Of a DNA stretch of 64,000 bases, positions 8,928 through 17,436 are shown piece by piece. Source of the DNA: Streptomyces sp. XY006 (GTDB taxonomy: Bacteria; Actinomycetota; Actinomycetes; Streptomycetales; Streptomycetaceae); contig NZ_NOKT01000017.1 in assembly GCF_002237655.1 (NCBI RefSeq), positions 124,001-188,000 on the forward strand, given 5' to 3'. A model generated the notes under the pieces. That model saw only the letters and a program-made list of their open reading frames with translations, was not told the DNA's origin and ran no database searches. Every line of letters begins with the position of its first letter. Positions within the stretch are counted from its first letter, which is position 1. The position numbers were made by a program, and so were the translations under genes.

Positions 8928-9805
8928 GATCTCTCCTCCAGTGCCGCGCGCAGGTAGTCCCAGTCCCGCGTGAACCGGTACGCGTGCCGTACGGGCGGCT
9001 GCGGCGCCTGTGTCTCCAGCCACCGCAGCGGCCCCTGCCCGGCGTTGACGAACCCGTGGACGCACCCGGCGCCCGCCCAGGCCAGGTCGCCCGGTTCCAG
9101 CCGGTACCGCTCCCCGTCGAGCAGGGCCTCCGCCACGCCTTCGAGGATCAGGTAGGTCTCCTCGAAGGGGTGGTCGTGGGTGCCGATGACCCCGTCGGAG
9201 GCGTACTGCACCATGAACATCGTCGAGGCGACCGCGCCCAGGTCGCCGTCGATCATCATCTTCACCGTGATGCCGCTGTAGACCAGCAGCGCGGTCCGCA
9301 TGCTCGCGGTCACGGCCAGCAGGTCCTGGGACTGCTTGCCGGGGTCCATCTGGTCCGGCTCGAAGTGGCCGAAGGAGCGGGTGCGCGGATCGCGGACGTC
9401 GACCCGGACCGGCTCGCGCGCGGGCAGTGCGGGCACCGTCTGGGTGTCGTGGCCGTAGCGGGCGCGCGGCACCGGGGCCAGCATGTCCGCCCAGCGGCCG
9501 CCGGTGTCCCCGGCCCCGCGCCAGGAGTGGGGCACCCCGGTCGGCAGCAGGCCGTAGTCGCCCTCCGCCAGCCGGTACGCGCCCTCCGGCACGTCGAGGA
9601 TCACGGCCCCGTCGAGGACGAGGAACGTCTCCTCGTACGAGTGGACGTGGGCGGGCACGCGGCCGTCGGGGCGCAGTTCGCACACGCCGAAGCCGGTGTG
9701 GACGCTGCCGTCGTCCTCGCCGACCAGCGTCCACCGCCGGTGACCGTGCCGGTCGAACGGCGGCGCGGGAAGTCCGGCGGCGCGGCGCACCAGGTGCCGG
9801 GTCAT
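8924..9805 (-). CDS. Bicupin domain-containing protein
   Basis: 293 residues with two cupin barrels. The first has PAHVHSYEETFLVLDG (metal-binding histidines and glutamate, near residues 52-67) and GLLPTGVPHSW; the second has GTHDHPFEETYLILEG (near residues 209-224) and WAGAGCVHGF. Both retain the HxH...E...H metal ligands, so both could be catalytic. Bicupins of this kind include ureidoglycine aminohydrolase- and dioxygenase-like enzymes; the reaction here cannot be assigned. It is coupled by ATGA overlaps both to the amidohydrolase before it and the SDR after it. Confidence 0.85.
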   Translation of the reverse strand: MTRHLVRRAAGLPAPPFDRHGHRRWTLVGEDDGSVHTGFGVCELRPDGRVPAHVHSYEETFLVLDGAVILDVPEGAYRLAEGDYGLLPTGVPHSWRGAGDTGGRWADMLAPVPRARYGHDTQTVPALPAREPVRVDVRDPRTRSFGHFEPDQMDPGKQSQDLLAVTASMRTALLVYSGITVKMMIDGDLGAVASTMFMVQYASDGVIGTHDHPFEETYLILEGVAEALLDGERYRLEPGDLAWAGAGCVHGFVNAGQGPLRWLETQAPQPPVRHAYRFTRDWDYLRAALEERS

Positions 9806-11163
9806 GCCGTGGCCTTCGCCGCCGCGGCCTCCTTCGCCGCCAGGAGCCGGTCGCGGGACTCCGTGACCAGCCGCAGGGCGCGTGCGGTGTCGGCGAGCAG
9901 CCTGCCGTCGCGTTTGCGGAGCACGCCGTCGACGAGGACGGTGTCCACGTTGGAGACGTCCGCGCACAGCGTGACCGCGGCCACCGCGTCGTGCACGGGC
10001 GCCATGTTGGGCGCCGTGGCGTCGAGGGCGACGATGTCGGCGCGCTTGCCGGGGGTCAGGGAGCCGGTACGGTCCTCCAGGCCCGCCACGTGGGCGCCGT
10101 TGACCGTGGCGGTCTCCAGCATCTGACGTGCCGTCAGCATGGTCGCGGGGACCGGCAGGTTGGCCTGCCAGCAGTCGGCGTTGACGCGGGCGCGGTCGGC
10201 GGCGAAGGCCGCGCGGATCTGGGTGAACATGTCGCCGGGCACGGTCGTGACGACGTCGACGCTGAGCGAGGGCCGCAGGCCGTGCTCGATCGCCTGCATC
10301 ACCGGTGGCCAGCCGTGCCCCATCTGGAGCTCCACCTGCGGCGCGACCGACACCGTGCCGCCGCTGTCGGCGACCATCCGCCACTCCTCCTCGCTCAGAT
10401 GGCAGCAGTGGACGTAGGTGGTGTCGGGGCCCAGGAGCCCCAGGCCGTGCAGTTGCCTGACCATGCCGAAGCGGCCGGCGAGCCGCCCCATCGCGACGTG
10501 CACGGTGATCGGGAGGCCCAGCTCGCGGGCCACGGCCCACTCGGCGGCGACGACCTGGTCGACGCAGAAGCCGGGGCCGCGGGTGGCGAGGGCCATGGTC
10601 AGCAGGCCGTCGTCGGACGCGAAGTACGTCGACCTGATCCGCCGCACGTCGTCCGCGGGGATGACGAGCTTGCTCTCGAACCAGTAGTCGGCGAGGGAGG
10701 TGTTGGCGCTGCCGTACGCGTAACAGGCCCGGATGCCGGATTCGCTCAGCCCCTGGATCGCCGCGTCCGGGTGTTCGGGGGTGTTGTTGATGTGCGACCA
10801 GTCGACGAGCGTGGTGATGCCGGCGTCGAGACACTCCAGCGCGCCCGCGAGATTGCCCGCGTAGACGTCCTGCGGGGTGTACAGCGGGGCGAAGGTGTCG
10901 AGGATGTCGACGAAGTAGTCGTCGAGGGTCGCGTCCGGGGCGACACCCCGGATCGGGGCCTCCCAGGTGTGGCGGTGGGTGTCGACGAAGCCGGGGATCA
11001 CGATGCGGCCGGTCATGTCGAGGATCTCGGCGTCGGCGCTGATCTCGGGCTGCACGGCCGCGATCCTGCCGTCCTCGACGAGGACGTCCCCCTGGGGCAG
11101 GTCACCGATGTCGGGGTCCATCGAGATCACGTGGCCGGAGCGCAGCAGTGTCCTGGTGGTCAT
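9802..11163 (-). CDS. Amidohydrolase family deaminase (ATZ/TRZ, 8-oxoguanine or S-adenosylhomocysteine deaminase-like)
   Basis: Metal-dependent hydrolase of 453 residues that removes amino groups from N-heterocycles in related families. Metal ligands are seen in FVDTHRHTWEA (HxH), VHVAMG, YVHCCHLSEEEW and SLSVDVVTTVPGDMF (aspartate). The C-terminal GSLTPGKRADIVALD strand is standard for the family. The ATG at 11163 has GGAGGAA immediately upstream; an in-frame ATG at 11178 would place it inside the gene. It sits between the E1 beta gene and the bicupin with an ATGA overlap to the latter, which points to breakdown of a nitrogenous ring or amidine compound. Confidence 0.86.
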   Translation of the reverse strand: MTTRTLLRSGHVISMDPDIGDLPQGDVLVEDGRIAAVQPEISADAEILDMTGRIVIPGFVDTHRHTWEAPIRGVAPDATLDDYFVDILDTFAPLYTPQDVYAGNLAGALECLDAGITTLVDWSHINNTPEHPDAAIQGLSESGIRACYAYGSANTSLADYWFESKLVIPADDVRRIRSTYFASDDGLLTMALATRGPGFCVDQVVAAEWAVARELGLPITVHVAMGRLAGRFGMVRQLHGLGLLGPDTTYVHCCHLSEEEWRMVADSGGTVSVAPQVELQMGHGWPPVMQAIEHGLRPSLSVDVVTTVPGDMFTQIRAAFAADRARVNADCWQANLPVPATMLTARQMLETATVNGAHVAGLEDRTGSLTPGKRADIVALDATAPNMAPVHDAVAAVTLCADVSNVDTVLVDGVLRKRDGRLLADTARALRLVTESRDRLLAAKEAAAAKATA

Positions 11164-11200
11164 CGCGCTTCCTCCCATGGGGTCGGGGAACGTGTGCGGC

Positions 11201-12181
11201 TCAGTAGGCGGCGAGTCGGCGGACCTCGGCGACGACCTTGCCGACGGTGGGCACGACCTGTTCCTCCAGCGCGTCGGCGAACGGCAGCGGGACGCACTCC
11301 CCCGCCACCCGCCGCACGGGCGCGTCCAGCAGGTCGAAGCCCTCGTCGGCCACGACGGAGACGACGGTGCCGCCCCAGCCGCCCTGGTAGGGGTTCTCCT
11401 CGACGGTGACGAGCCGGGAGGTCCTGGCCAGCGAGGCGAGGACGGTCGCCATGTCGAGCGGGACCAGGCAGCGCAGGTCGACCACCTCCGCCTCGATGCC
11501 CTCGCCCGACAGCGCGTCGGCGGCCCGCAGCGCCAGCGGCACGGTCGAGGCGAGGGCGACGAGCGTGACGTCGGCGCCCTCGCGGACGACGGCGGCCCGG
11601 CCCAGCCCGACGACGTGACCGGGCGGGGGCGGGGCGCCCTTGGTGGCGAACAGCGCCTTGTGCTCGAAGAAGACCACGGGGTCGTCGCTGCGGATCGCCG
11701 CCGCCATCATGCCGACGACGTCGGCGGGGGTGGCCGGTGCGGCGATCTTCAGGCCGGGCACGGTCAGCGCCCAGTTCTCGGTGGCCTGGGAGTGCTGGGC
11801 GCCGAAGCCGAGTCCGCCGCCGTTGGCGGTGCGCACCACGAGCGGGACGGTCACCTGGCCGCCGGTCATGTAGCGCACCTTGGGGATCTCGTTGGCGAGG
11901 CAGTCCCAGCAGCAGGCGAGGAAGTCGGAGAACATGATCTCCGCGACGGGCCGCATGCCCGTGAGGGCGGCGCCCATCGCCGCGCCCACGATGGCCTGCT
12001 CGGATATGGGGGTGTCCCACACCCGCTCGGGCCCGAACTCCGTCAGCAGCCCCACGGTCGTCTTGAACACCCCGCCGGCCGCGCCGATGTCCTCCCCGAG
12101 GCACACCACCGACGCGTCCCGGCGCATCTCCCGTGCGAGGCCCTCGGCGACGGCGTCCCGGTAGGTGATCACGTCCGCCAT
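11201..12181 (-). CDS. 2-oxoacid dehydrogenase E1 component, beta subunit
   Basis: 326-residue transketolase-like beta subunit of a thiamine-diphosphate 2-oxoacid (pyruvate, branched-chain or acetoin) dehydrogenase. It has LGEDIGAAGGVFKTT, the TPISEQAIVGAAMGAAL activating-glutamate region and QHSQATENWALTVPGLKI. The ATG at 12181 lies inside the end of the alpha gene (13-base overlap) behind GGAGGTG. No E2 acyltransferase or E3 gene is in the operon, so the partners must be shared from elsewhere or the enzyme uses another acceptor. Confidence 0.9.
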   Translation of the reverse strand: MADVITYRDAVAEGLAREMRRDASVVCLGEDIGAAGGVFKTTVGLLTEFGPERVWDTPISEQAIVGAAMGAALTGMRPVAEIMFSDFLACCWDCLANEIPKVRYMTGGQVTVPLVVRTANGGGLGFGAQHSQATENWALTVPGLKIAAPATPADVVGMMAAAIRSDDPVVFFEHKALFATKGAPPPPGHVVGLGRAAVVREGADVTLVALASTVPLALRAADALSGEGIEAEVVDLRCLVPLDMATVLASLARTSRLVTVEENPYQGGWGGTVVSVVADEGFDLLDAPVRRVAGECVPLPFADALEEQVVPTVGKVVAEVRRLAAY

Positions 12182-13146
12182 GCGGCACCTCCGTCCGCCC
12201 ACACGTCGGTCAGCGCCTCACGCGGGTCGGGAGCCGGAGCGGCCCCGGCCGCCTCGACGGCCCGCTCCACGACCGCCCGGGCGCGCTCGTCGGCGCGGGC
12301 GATCTCGTCCGCGCCGACGCCCCGTTCGGCCAGGCGCCCGCGGGCGAGGTCCAGCGGGTCGTGCTTCAGCCACCGTTCGACCTCCTCGGCCGGGCGGTAG
12401 GCGGCCGGGTCGGCGCGGCTGTGCCCGTAGTGCCGGTAGGTCTCGGCCTCCAGCACGGCGGGCCCGTCTCCGGCCCGGGCCCGGCGCGCCAGCCGCTCCA
12501 CCGCCTCCGCGACGGCCTCGACGTCGTTGCCGTCGACGACCTCGCCCGGGATGCCGTGGGCGGGCGCCCGGTCGGCGGCGGGCCGGGGCACGGCGGTGAC
12601 CTCGGCGATCGGGGTGTACTCCATGTACAGGTTGTTCTCGCACACGAACAGCACCGGAAGCCGCCATACGGCGGCCAGGTTCAGCGCCTCGTGGAAGGCG
12701 CCGATGTTGGTGGCCCCGTCCCCGAAGAACGCCACCGCCAGCTGCTGTGTGCCGCGCAGCCGGGCCGACCAGGCGGCGCCGACCGCCATGGGCAGATGGG
12801 CGCCGACGATGGCGTACGAGCCGAGCATGCCGGCCGCCGCCTTGGTCAGGTGCATGGAGCCGCCCTTGGCGCGGCACAGGCCCGTGGCGCGGCTCATCAG
12901 CTCGGCGAGGCACTCCTCGGGGGTGGCGCCCCGGGCGAGGGCATGGTGGTGGCCCCTATAGGTGGCGAACACATAGTCGTCCGGGCGCAGGGCGGCGCTC
13001 GCGCCCACGGCGACGGCCTCCTGCCCGGCGGCGAGATGGGTGGTGCCCTTCACCAGGCCCCGCAGGAACAGGTCGTGGGCCGCCTTCTCGGTCCGGCGGA
13101 CGACGGCCATCCGCTCGTAGGCGTCGAGAAGCCCGGCCGCGTCCAT
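12169..13146 (-). CDS. 2-oxoacid dehydrogenase E1 component, alpha subunit
   Basis: 325-residue alpha subunit that binds thiamine diphosphate through GDGATNIGAFHEAL...ENN (GDG-x(n)-NN motif). THLAAGQEAVAVG, CRAKGGSMHL and YRHYGHSRADPAAYR match the acetoin/pyruvate/branched-chain E1 alpha family. I take the ATG at 13146, giving a TGATG overlap with the upstream M24 gene; a GTG one codon earlier (13149) is equally placed. It is coupled to the beta subunit gene. Confidence 0.9.
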   Translation of the reverse strand: MDAAGLLDAYERMAVVRRTEKAAHDLFLRGLVKGTTHLAAGQEAVAVGASAALRPDDYVFATYRGHHHALARGATPEECLAELMSRATGLCRAKGGSMHLTKAAAGMLGSYAIVGAHLPMAVGAAWSARLRGTQQLAVAFFGDGATNIGAFHEALNLAAVWRLPVLFVCENNLYMEYTPIAEVTAVPRPAADRAPAHGIPGEVVDGNDVEAVAEAVERLARRARAGDGPAVLEAETYRHYGHSRADPAAYRPAEEVERWLKHDPLDLARGRLAERGVGADEIARADERARAVVERAVEAAGAAPAPDPREALTDVWADGGAAWRT

Positions 13147-14570
13147 CACGGCGTCCCGTCGCCGCGCGGCCTGTCGAGGCGGGGCGGCGCCTCACGCGGT
13201 GTGCCGAGCAATTGCGCCTCACGCGGGCCGTCGAGGAGCGACTGCGCCTCACGCCGCGTGTTGAGGTGGGACTGCGCCTCACGCCGCGTGTTCAGCTCGC
13301 CGCCCACCGTCCAGTACTTGCGGCCCGCCACCAGCAGTTCCTCCGCCGGGAACTTGGTGATGACCTCGCACCCGTCGGCGGTGACGACCAGTTCCTCCTC
13401 GATGCGGGCGGCGGACCAGCCGTCGGCGGCCGGCCAGTAGGTCTCCAGGGCGAACACCATGCCCTCTTCGAGGACTTCGGGACGGTCGAGGGAGACCAGG
13501 CGGCTGAAGATCGGCTTCTCCCAGATCGACAGCCCGACGCCGTGTCCGTACTGCAGGGCGAACGCGGCGGTCTCGTCGGCGAAGCCGAACTCCTCGGCGC
13601 GCGGCCAGACCCGCACGATGTCGGCGGTGGTGGCGCCCGGCCGGACCAGCGCGATGGCCGCGTCCATGTACTCCCGGCAGCGCACGTACGCGTCCCGCTG
13701 CGCCGGTGAGGCACTGCCCACGGCGAACGTGCGGTAGTAGCAGGTGCGGTAGCCCAGATGGCTGTGCAGGATGTCGAAGAACGCGGGGTCCCCGGGGCGG
13801 ATCAGCCGGTCGCTGTAGACGTGCGGGTGGGGTGAACAGCGTTCACCGGAGATGGCGTTGACGCCTTCGACGTACTCGCTGCCGAGGTCGTACAGGACCT
13901 TACTGACGACGCCGACGCACTCGTTCTCGCGCAGCCCCGGCCGCAGCTGCCCGTACAGCTCCTCGTACGCCGCGTCGACCATGGCGCAGGCCTGGGTGAG
14001 CAGGGCGATCTCGTCGCCGGTCTTGATCCGGCGGGCCTCCAGGAACACCTGCTGCCCGTCGACGACGTCGATGCCCTCGGCTTGCAGCGCGGCGAGCACC
14101 GGCATCTCGGCCACGTCGACGCCGAGCGGTTCGCCGGCCAGCCCGTGGTCGCGCAGCTCGGCGGCGATCTTGGCGGCCACGTCCTCGGCGATGCCCGCCT
14201 CAGGGTGGAAGGCGCCCCGCAGCGTGGAGATGCCGGCCCGGGCGCCGGTGGGCGGGCCGCCCTCGCCGTCGCCGTAGTCCAGCCAGGGGTTGTACAGCTG
14301 GTGGTGGCGGGCCGCGGAGCCGAAGTCCCACACGACCGGTTCGCCGTCGCGCACCAGCAGGGCGAAGCGGATCAGCTTGTCCATCGCCCAGGTGCCGATG
14401 TGGGTCGCCGTCATGTAGCGGATGTTGGCGAAGTCGAAACTGAGCACCGCGCCGAGGGAGGAGCGGTTCAGCGACTCGTGCAGCCGGGCCAGCCGCTGCC
14501 CTCGCAGCCGGTCCAGGTCGATGCGCTCTTCCCAGTCGACGGCGTTGGGGCCGTATGTGCGGATCGCCAT
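13146..14570 (-). CDS. M24 family (creatinase/aminopeptidase fold) protein with altered metal site and repeat tail
   Basis: Pita-bread-fold protein of 474 residues: creatinase-type N-domain, then the catalytic domain from about residue 190 (ARRIKTGDEIALL). Of the five M24 metal ligands, the first aspartate (FFDILHS), histidine (YGHGVGLSIWEKP) and two glutamates (FALETYWP, IEEELVVT) are present. The second aspartate, 11 residues after the first, is cysteine (GYRTCYYRTF; codon at 13740-13742). It may be a creatinase-like or DMSP-lyase-like enzyme rather than a peptidase. The last 45 residues are four REAQ/REAP repeats. The ATG at 14570 follows GGGGGTGG. First enzyme gene of the operon. Confidence 0.85.
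   Translation of the reverse strand: MAIRTYGPNAVDWEERIDLDRLRGQRLARLHESLNRSSLGAVLSFDFANIRYMTATHIGTWAMDKLIRFALLVRDGEPVVWDFGSAARHHQLYNPWLDYGDGEGGPPTGARAGISTLRGAFHPEAGIAEDVAAKIAAELRDHGLAGEPLGVDVAEMPVLAALQAEGIDVVDGQQVFLEARRIKTGDEIALLTQACAMVDAAYEELYGQLRPGLRENECVGVVSKVLYDLGSEYVEGVNAISGERCSPHPHVYSDRLIRPGDPAFFDILHSHLGYRTCYYRTFAVGSASPAQRDAYVRCREYMDAAIALVRPGATTADIVRVWPRAEEFGFADETAAFALQYGHGVGLSIWEKPIFSRLVSLDRPEVLEEGMVFALETYWPAADGWSAARIEEELVVTADGCEVITKFPAEELLVAGRKYWTVGGELNTRREAQSHLNTRREAQSLLDGPREAQLLGTPREAPPRLDRPRGDGTP
13187..13297 (-). repeat. 27-30 bp in-frame tandem repeats in the M24 gene tail
   Basis: GCGCCTCACGC begins at 13187, 13214, 13244 and 13274, giving units of 27, 30 and 30 bases. All are multiples of three and encode nine- to ten-residue units around REAQ or REAP in the M24 protein. 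The conserved fold ends before the repeats, so they look like a lineage-specific expansion. Confidence 0.75.
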
Positions 14571-14622
14571 GGCGACCACCCCCACTTCGGAGTGAACGCC
14601 CGGGTGCCATGGGTGTCAAGTG

Positions 14623-15399
14623 TCACTGAACATCGCCGGACACGAACCAGACGCCCACGGCCGGTACCCCTCCATCGTTGCGGTAACGGTGGGGGGTCGT
14701 CGACTCAAAACAGACGGCGTCGCCCGGGCGCACGGTGTACTCGTCGAAGCCGAGGGTGAGGATCAGTTCGCCGGAGGTGAGATAGCCGTACTCGGTGCCC
14801 GGGTGCCGCATCAGGGCGCCCGAGCCGGAGGAGGCGCCGCCCGGCCGGTAGGTCACCAGCAGGAAGTCGGCGTCCGCGCCCGGCACCCGGCCGAGCCGCT
14901 CCCACACGACGCCCGAGTCCAGTTCCAGCCTCTCGCGCCCGCCCGCGCCGACCAGGGGGCCGATCCGCCGGCCGGGGTCGGCCGCGGACGCGGTGAGGGC
15001 GGTGAGGGCGCGCGGCACGGTTTGCGGGGCCGCCGGGGCGACCGGGGCCGCCGGGGCTACCGGGCCAGGCGGGGCGACCGGGGCCACGGGGGCCGCCGTG
15101 CCGGTCTGACGGGCGTCGAAGAGGGACTCGACGGAGATGCCGAGGGCCGTGGTGATCGCGTAGAGGGTGCTGACGGACGGCTGGCTCTTGCCGGTCTCGA
15201 TCTGCGAGACGAGGCTCGCCGAGACGCCGATCCGCCGGGCGAGGGCGCGCAGGCTCGTGCCGTGCTCCAGGCGTGCCTGCCGGATGCGCTCGCCGACGGG
15301 CGGCACGACGGCGGGGGACACGGGCGGCTCCTCTCCGGACATCCCGGGCACCGGCACGGGCGGGTCGCTCCGGTCGGCTCCGGTGGCGTTCAGCTTCAT
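14623..15399 (-). CDS. XRE-family transcriptional regulator with C-terminal cupin domain
   Basis: 258-residue regulator: helix-turn-helix at about residues 37-90 (RIRQARLEHGTSLRALA, ASLVSQIETGKSQPSVSTL), a proline-alanine linker (repeats of APVAP near residues 105-130), then a small-molecule-sensing cupin (HPGTEYGYLTSGELILTLG, FESTTPHRYRN). It lies 52 bases upstream of the M24 gene in the same direction and is the likely regulator of the catabolic operon. ATG at 15399, or possibly 15342. A GTTCA-N7-TGAAC dyad covers the start codon and could be its own operator. Confidence 0.88.
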   Translation of the reverse strand: MKLNATGADRSDPPVPVPGMSGEEPPVSPAVVPPVGERIRQARLEHGTSLRALARRIGVSASLVSQIETGKSQPSVSTLYAITTALGISVESLFDARQTGTAAPVAPVAPPGPVAPAAPVAPAAPQTVPRALTALTASAADPGRRIGPLVGAGGRERLELDSGVVWERLGRVPGADADFLLVTYRPGGASSGSGALMRHPGTEYGYLTSGELILTLGFDEYTVRPGDAVCFESTTPHRYRNDGGVPAVGVWFVSGDVQ

Positions 15400-15404
15400 T
15401 GAAC
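15388..15404. promoter_or_regulatory. GTTCA-N7-TGAAC dyad over the XRE start codon
   Basis: A five-base inverted repeat brackets the ATG of the XRE-cupin gene. A related perfect dyad, GGTGAAC-agc-GTTCACC, lies inside the M24 gene at 13831-13847, and TGAAC half sites occur at 14592 and 14626 in the XRE-M24 junction. These fit an autoregulatory operator set, by inference only. Confidence 0.4.
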
Positions 15405-15432
15405 AGCCGGCGCGCCGCGCGACGCCAGACCG

Positions 15433-15512
15433 GTCCGGGACCGTCCGCGGCTCACCCGAACGGTCCGGTGCCGTCCGGGACCGTCCGCGGCTCACCCGAA
15501 CGGTCCGGTGCC
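15433..15512. repeat. Exact 40-bp tandem duplication
   Basis: Bases 15433-15472 are repeated without change at 15473-15512. The unit contains the self-complementary pieces GGACCGTCC and GAACGGTCC. It lies in the 179-base divergent spacer between the XRE-cupin gene and the lipoprotein gene, so it may carry duplicated promoter or operator elements. Confidence 0.8.
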
Positions 15513-15578
15513 GGTGGTGGGCCAGGGGCGCCGGTGGTGCGCTGGGGCCACGCGCCACGCTCTCAGGAGGCACTCCCG

Positions 15579-16403
15579 ATGACCCGTCGCCCGTCCCGCC
15601 CCGCCCGCGTCCTGACCTGTGCCCTCGCGGCGGGCACCCTGCTGGCCACCGCCGCCTGCTCGGACGACGGCGGGTCGGACGGTCCGCGCGTCTCGGGCGT
15701 CGCCGCCTCCCAGGTCGCCGGAAAGAAGCAGGCTCCCTCGCCCACCGCCACCCTCTCCACCGACGGCGCGCGAACCGCGCTGATCACGGAGGCGGACATC
15801 GAGGACGACTGGAACCAGGTCAAGGACACCGAGGCGGAGAACTGGCACGACAGCCTGCTCATCGGCACGGTCGACGTCTCCGACTTCCTCACCGCCAAGG
15901 CCGACGCCGCCGACTGCCAGCGGCTCCTCGACTCCCTCTACGACGACGACCTGCTGGGCAGGCCGTCGGGCTCGTCCGCGCTGCGCGGCTTCGAGCAGGG
16001 CGACTCGCGGCTGCTGTACCAGGTGGCCTCCTACGACCGGACCGACCCGCAGGACTCCCTGAACTGGATGGCGACCCTGCCGGAGAAGTGCGACCAGTTC
16101 ACCGTGACCGACAAGGGCGAGCAGCGCACGGTCCAGGTCGTCGACGACTCGCTGCCCGCCGTGGGCGACGCGCGCGAGGGCCTGCGCGTGACCGTCAAGG
16201 GCGAGACCGGTGGCACGGACGTCACGCTGACCCTGGACGTCGCCGCGGTACGCGTCGGCGACGACGCGATCACCGTCACCGGGGGCGGGCTCGACGGCGG
16301 CGAGCACGACTCCGTCGAGCAGGCGGCGAAGCTCGGCACGCAGCGCCTGAAGGACGTGCTGGCCGGCAAGACGCCCGCGCCGGCCCCGAGCGAGGTCGAG
16401 TAG
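15579..16403 (+). CDS. Putative secreted lipoprotein of unknown function
   Basis: 274 residues. A basic start (MTRRPSRPARV), a hydrophobic stretch and ATAAC form a lipoprotein signal with the anchoring cysteine near residue 27, followed by an acidic, flexible SDDGGSDG linker. The mature part has a DIEDDWNQV motif, two further cysteines (ADCQRLLD and PEKCDQF) likely to form a disulfide, and a beta-rich C-terminus ending PAPAPSEVE. I do not recognise the family. AGGAGG precedes the ATG at 15579. It is divergent from the catabolic operon. Confidence 0.78.
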   Translation: MTRRPSRPARVLTCALAAGTLLATAACSDDGGSDGPRVSGVAASQVAGKKQAPSPTATLSTDGARTALITEADIEDDWNQVKDTEAENWHDSLLIGTVDVSDFLTAKADAADCQRLLDSLYDDDLLGRPSGSSALRGFEQGDSRLLYQVASYDRTDPQDSLNWMATLPEKCDQFTVTDKGEQRTVQVVDDSLPAVGDAREGLRVTVKGETGGTDVTLTLDVAAVRVGDDAITVTGGGLDGGEHDSVEQAAKLGTQRLKDVLAGKTPAPAPSEVE

Positions 16404-16583
16404 CGCGGCCCGCGCCTCTCCCCCGCCGCCGCACGCGGGACTCGCCGGCCGGCCTCGTCCGGCGGGGCGTGCCGCGCCAACGGCCCCGCCCTTGCTGCCG
16501 ATTCCCGGGACAGCGTGATCAAGGCAGCGGCACAATGGCGGCGGCGGCCGGTCGCGGCCGTCCGGGCTAGGAGAGGAAGAGAC

Positions 16584-17396
16584 GTGAGTGAGAGCCACAC
16601 CCCGCCGAGCGGCTCGGCGAGGCTGAACACCGGTGTGGCGCACAACGCGCGCGTGTGGAACTACTGGATCGGCGGCAAGGACAACTACGAGGTCGACCAG
16701 CAGGTCGGCGAGCACGTCGCCGGCATGTTCCCGATCATCCGGGACATCGCCCGGGCGGACCGGGACTTCCTGGGCCGTGCCGTGTCGTTCCTGGCCGGCG
16801 AGCGCGGAGTGCGGCAGTTCCTCGACATCGGCACGGGCCTGCCGACGGCGGACAACACCCACGAGATCGCCCAGCGGATCGCGCCCGACTCCCGCATCGT
16901 CTACGTCGACAACGACCCGATCGTCCTGGTGCACGCCCGCACCCTGCTGACCGGCACCCAGGACGGCGTCACCGCCTACATCGACGCCGACGTGCACGAC
17001 CCGGACGCCATCCTGGAGCGGGCCGCGGGCACCCTGGACTTCACCGAGCCCGTCGCCGTGATGATGCTGGGCATCCTCAACTTCGTGCTGGACACCGACA
17101 AGGCCCGGCACATCGCGCACCGCGTGATGGCCGCGGTCCCCTCCGGCAGCTTCCTGGTCCTCACCCACCCGACCTTCGACGAGGAGCTGGGCGGCGCGGG
17201 CCAGATCCCCGCGATGAAGTTCTGGAACGAGAACGCCACTCCCCCGATCACCGCCCGCAGCGGCGCGGACATCGCGACGTTCTTCGAGGGCCTCGAACTG
17301 CTCGAACCGGGCATGGTCTCGTGCGGCCTGTGGCGCGCCGAGCCCGGCGCGTCGGTCCTGGTGCCCCAGTACGGCGCGGTGGCCGTGAAGCCCTGA
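16584..17396 (+). CDS. SAM-dependent methyltransferase, DUF574/Methyltransf_19 type
   Basis: 270-residue Streptomyces-type methyltransferase. VWNYWIGGKDNYEVD near the N-terminus and FLDIGTGLPTADNTHE (SAM motif I) are the family signatures; YVDNDPIVLVHA is motif II. These proteins are abundant in Streptomyces, often near regulators, and their substrates are mostly unknown. The GTG at 16584 follows GGAGAGGAAGAG. The gene precedes the glutamine-synthetase-like gene by 40 bases and may be cotranscribed with it. Confidence 0.88.
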   Translation: MSESHTPPSGSARLNTGVAHNARVWNYWIGGKDNYEVDQQVGEHVAGMFPIIRDIARADRDFLGRAVSFLAGERGVRQFLDIGTGLPTADNTHEIAQRIAPDSRIVYVDNDPIVLVHARTLLTGTQDGVTAYIDADVHDPDAILERAAGTLDFTEPVAVMMLGILNFVLDTDKARHIAHRVMAAVPSGSFLVLTHPTFDEELGGAGQIPAMKFWNENATPPITARSGADIATFFEGLELLEPGMVSCGLWRAEPGASVLVPQYGAVAVKP

Positions 17397-17436
17397 CGCG
17401 CGTCGCCCCCGGGGGCACAAGGACCGAGGAGGACGC

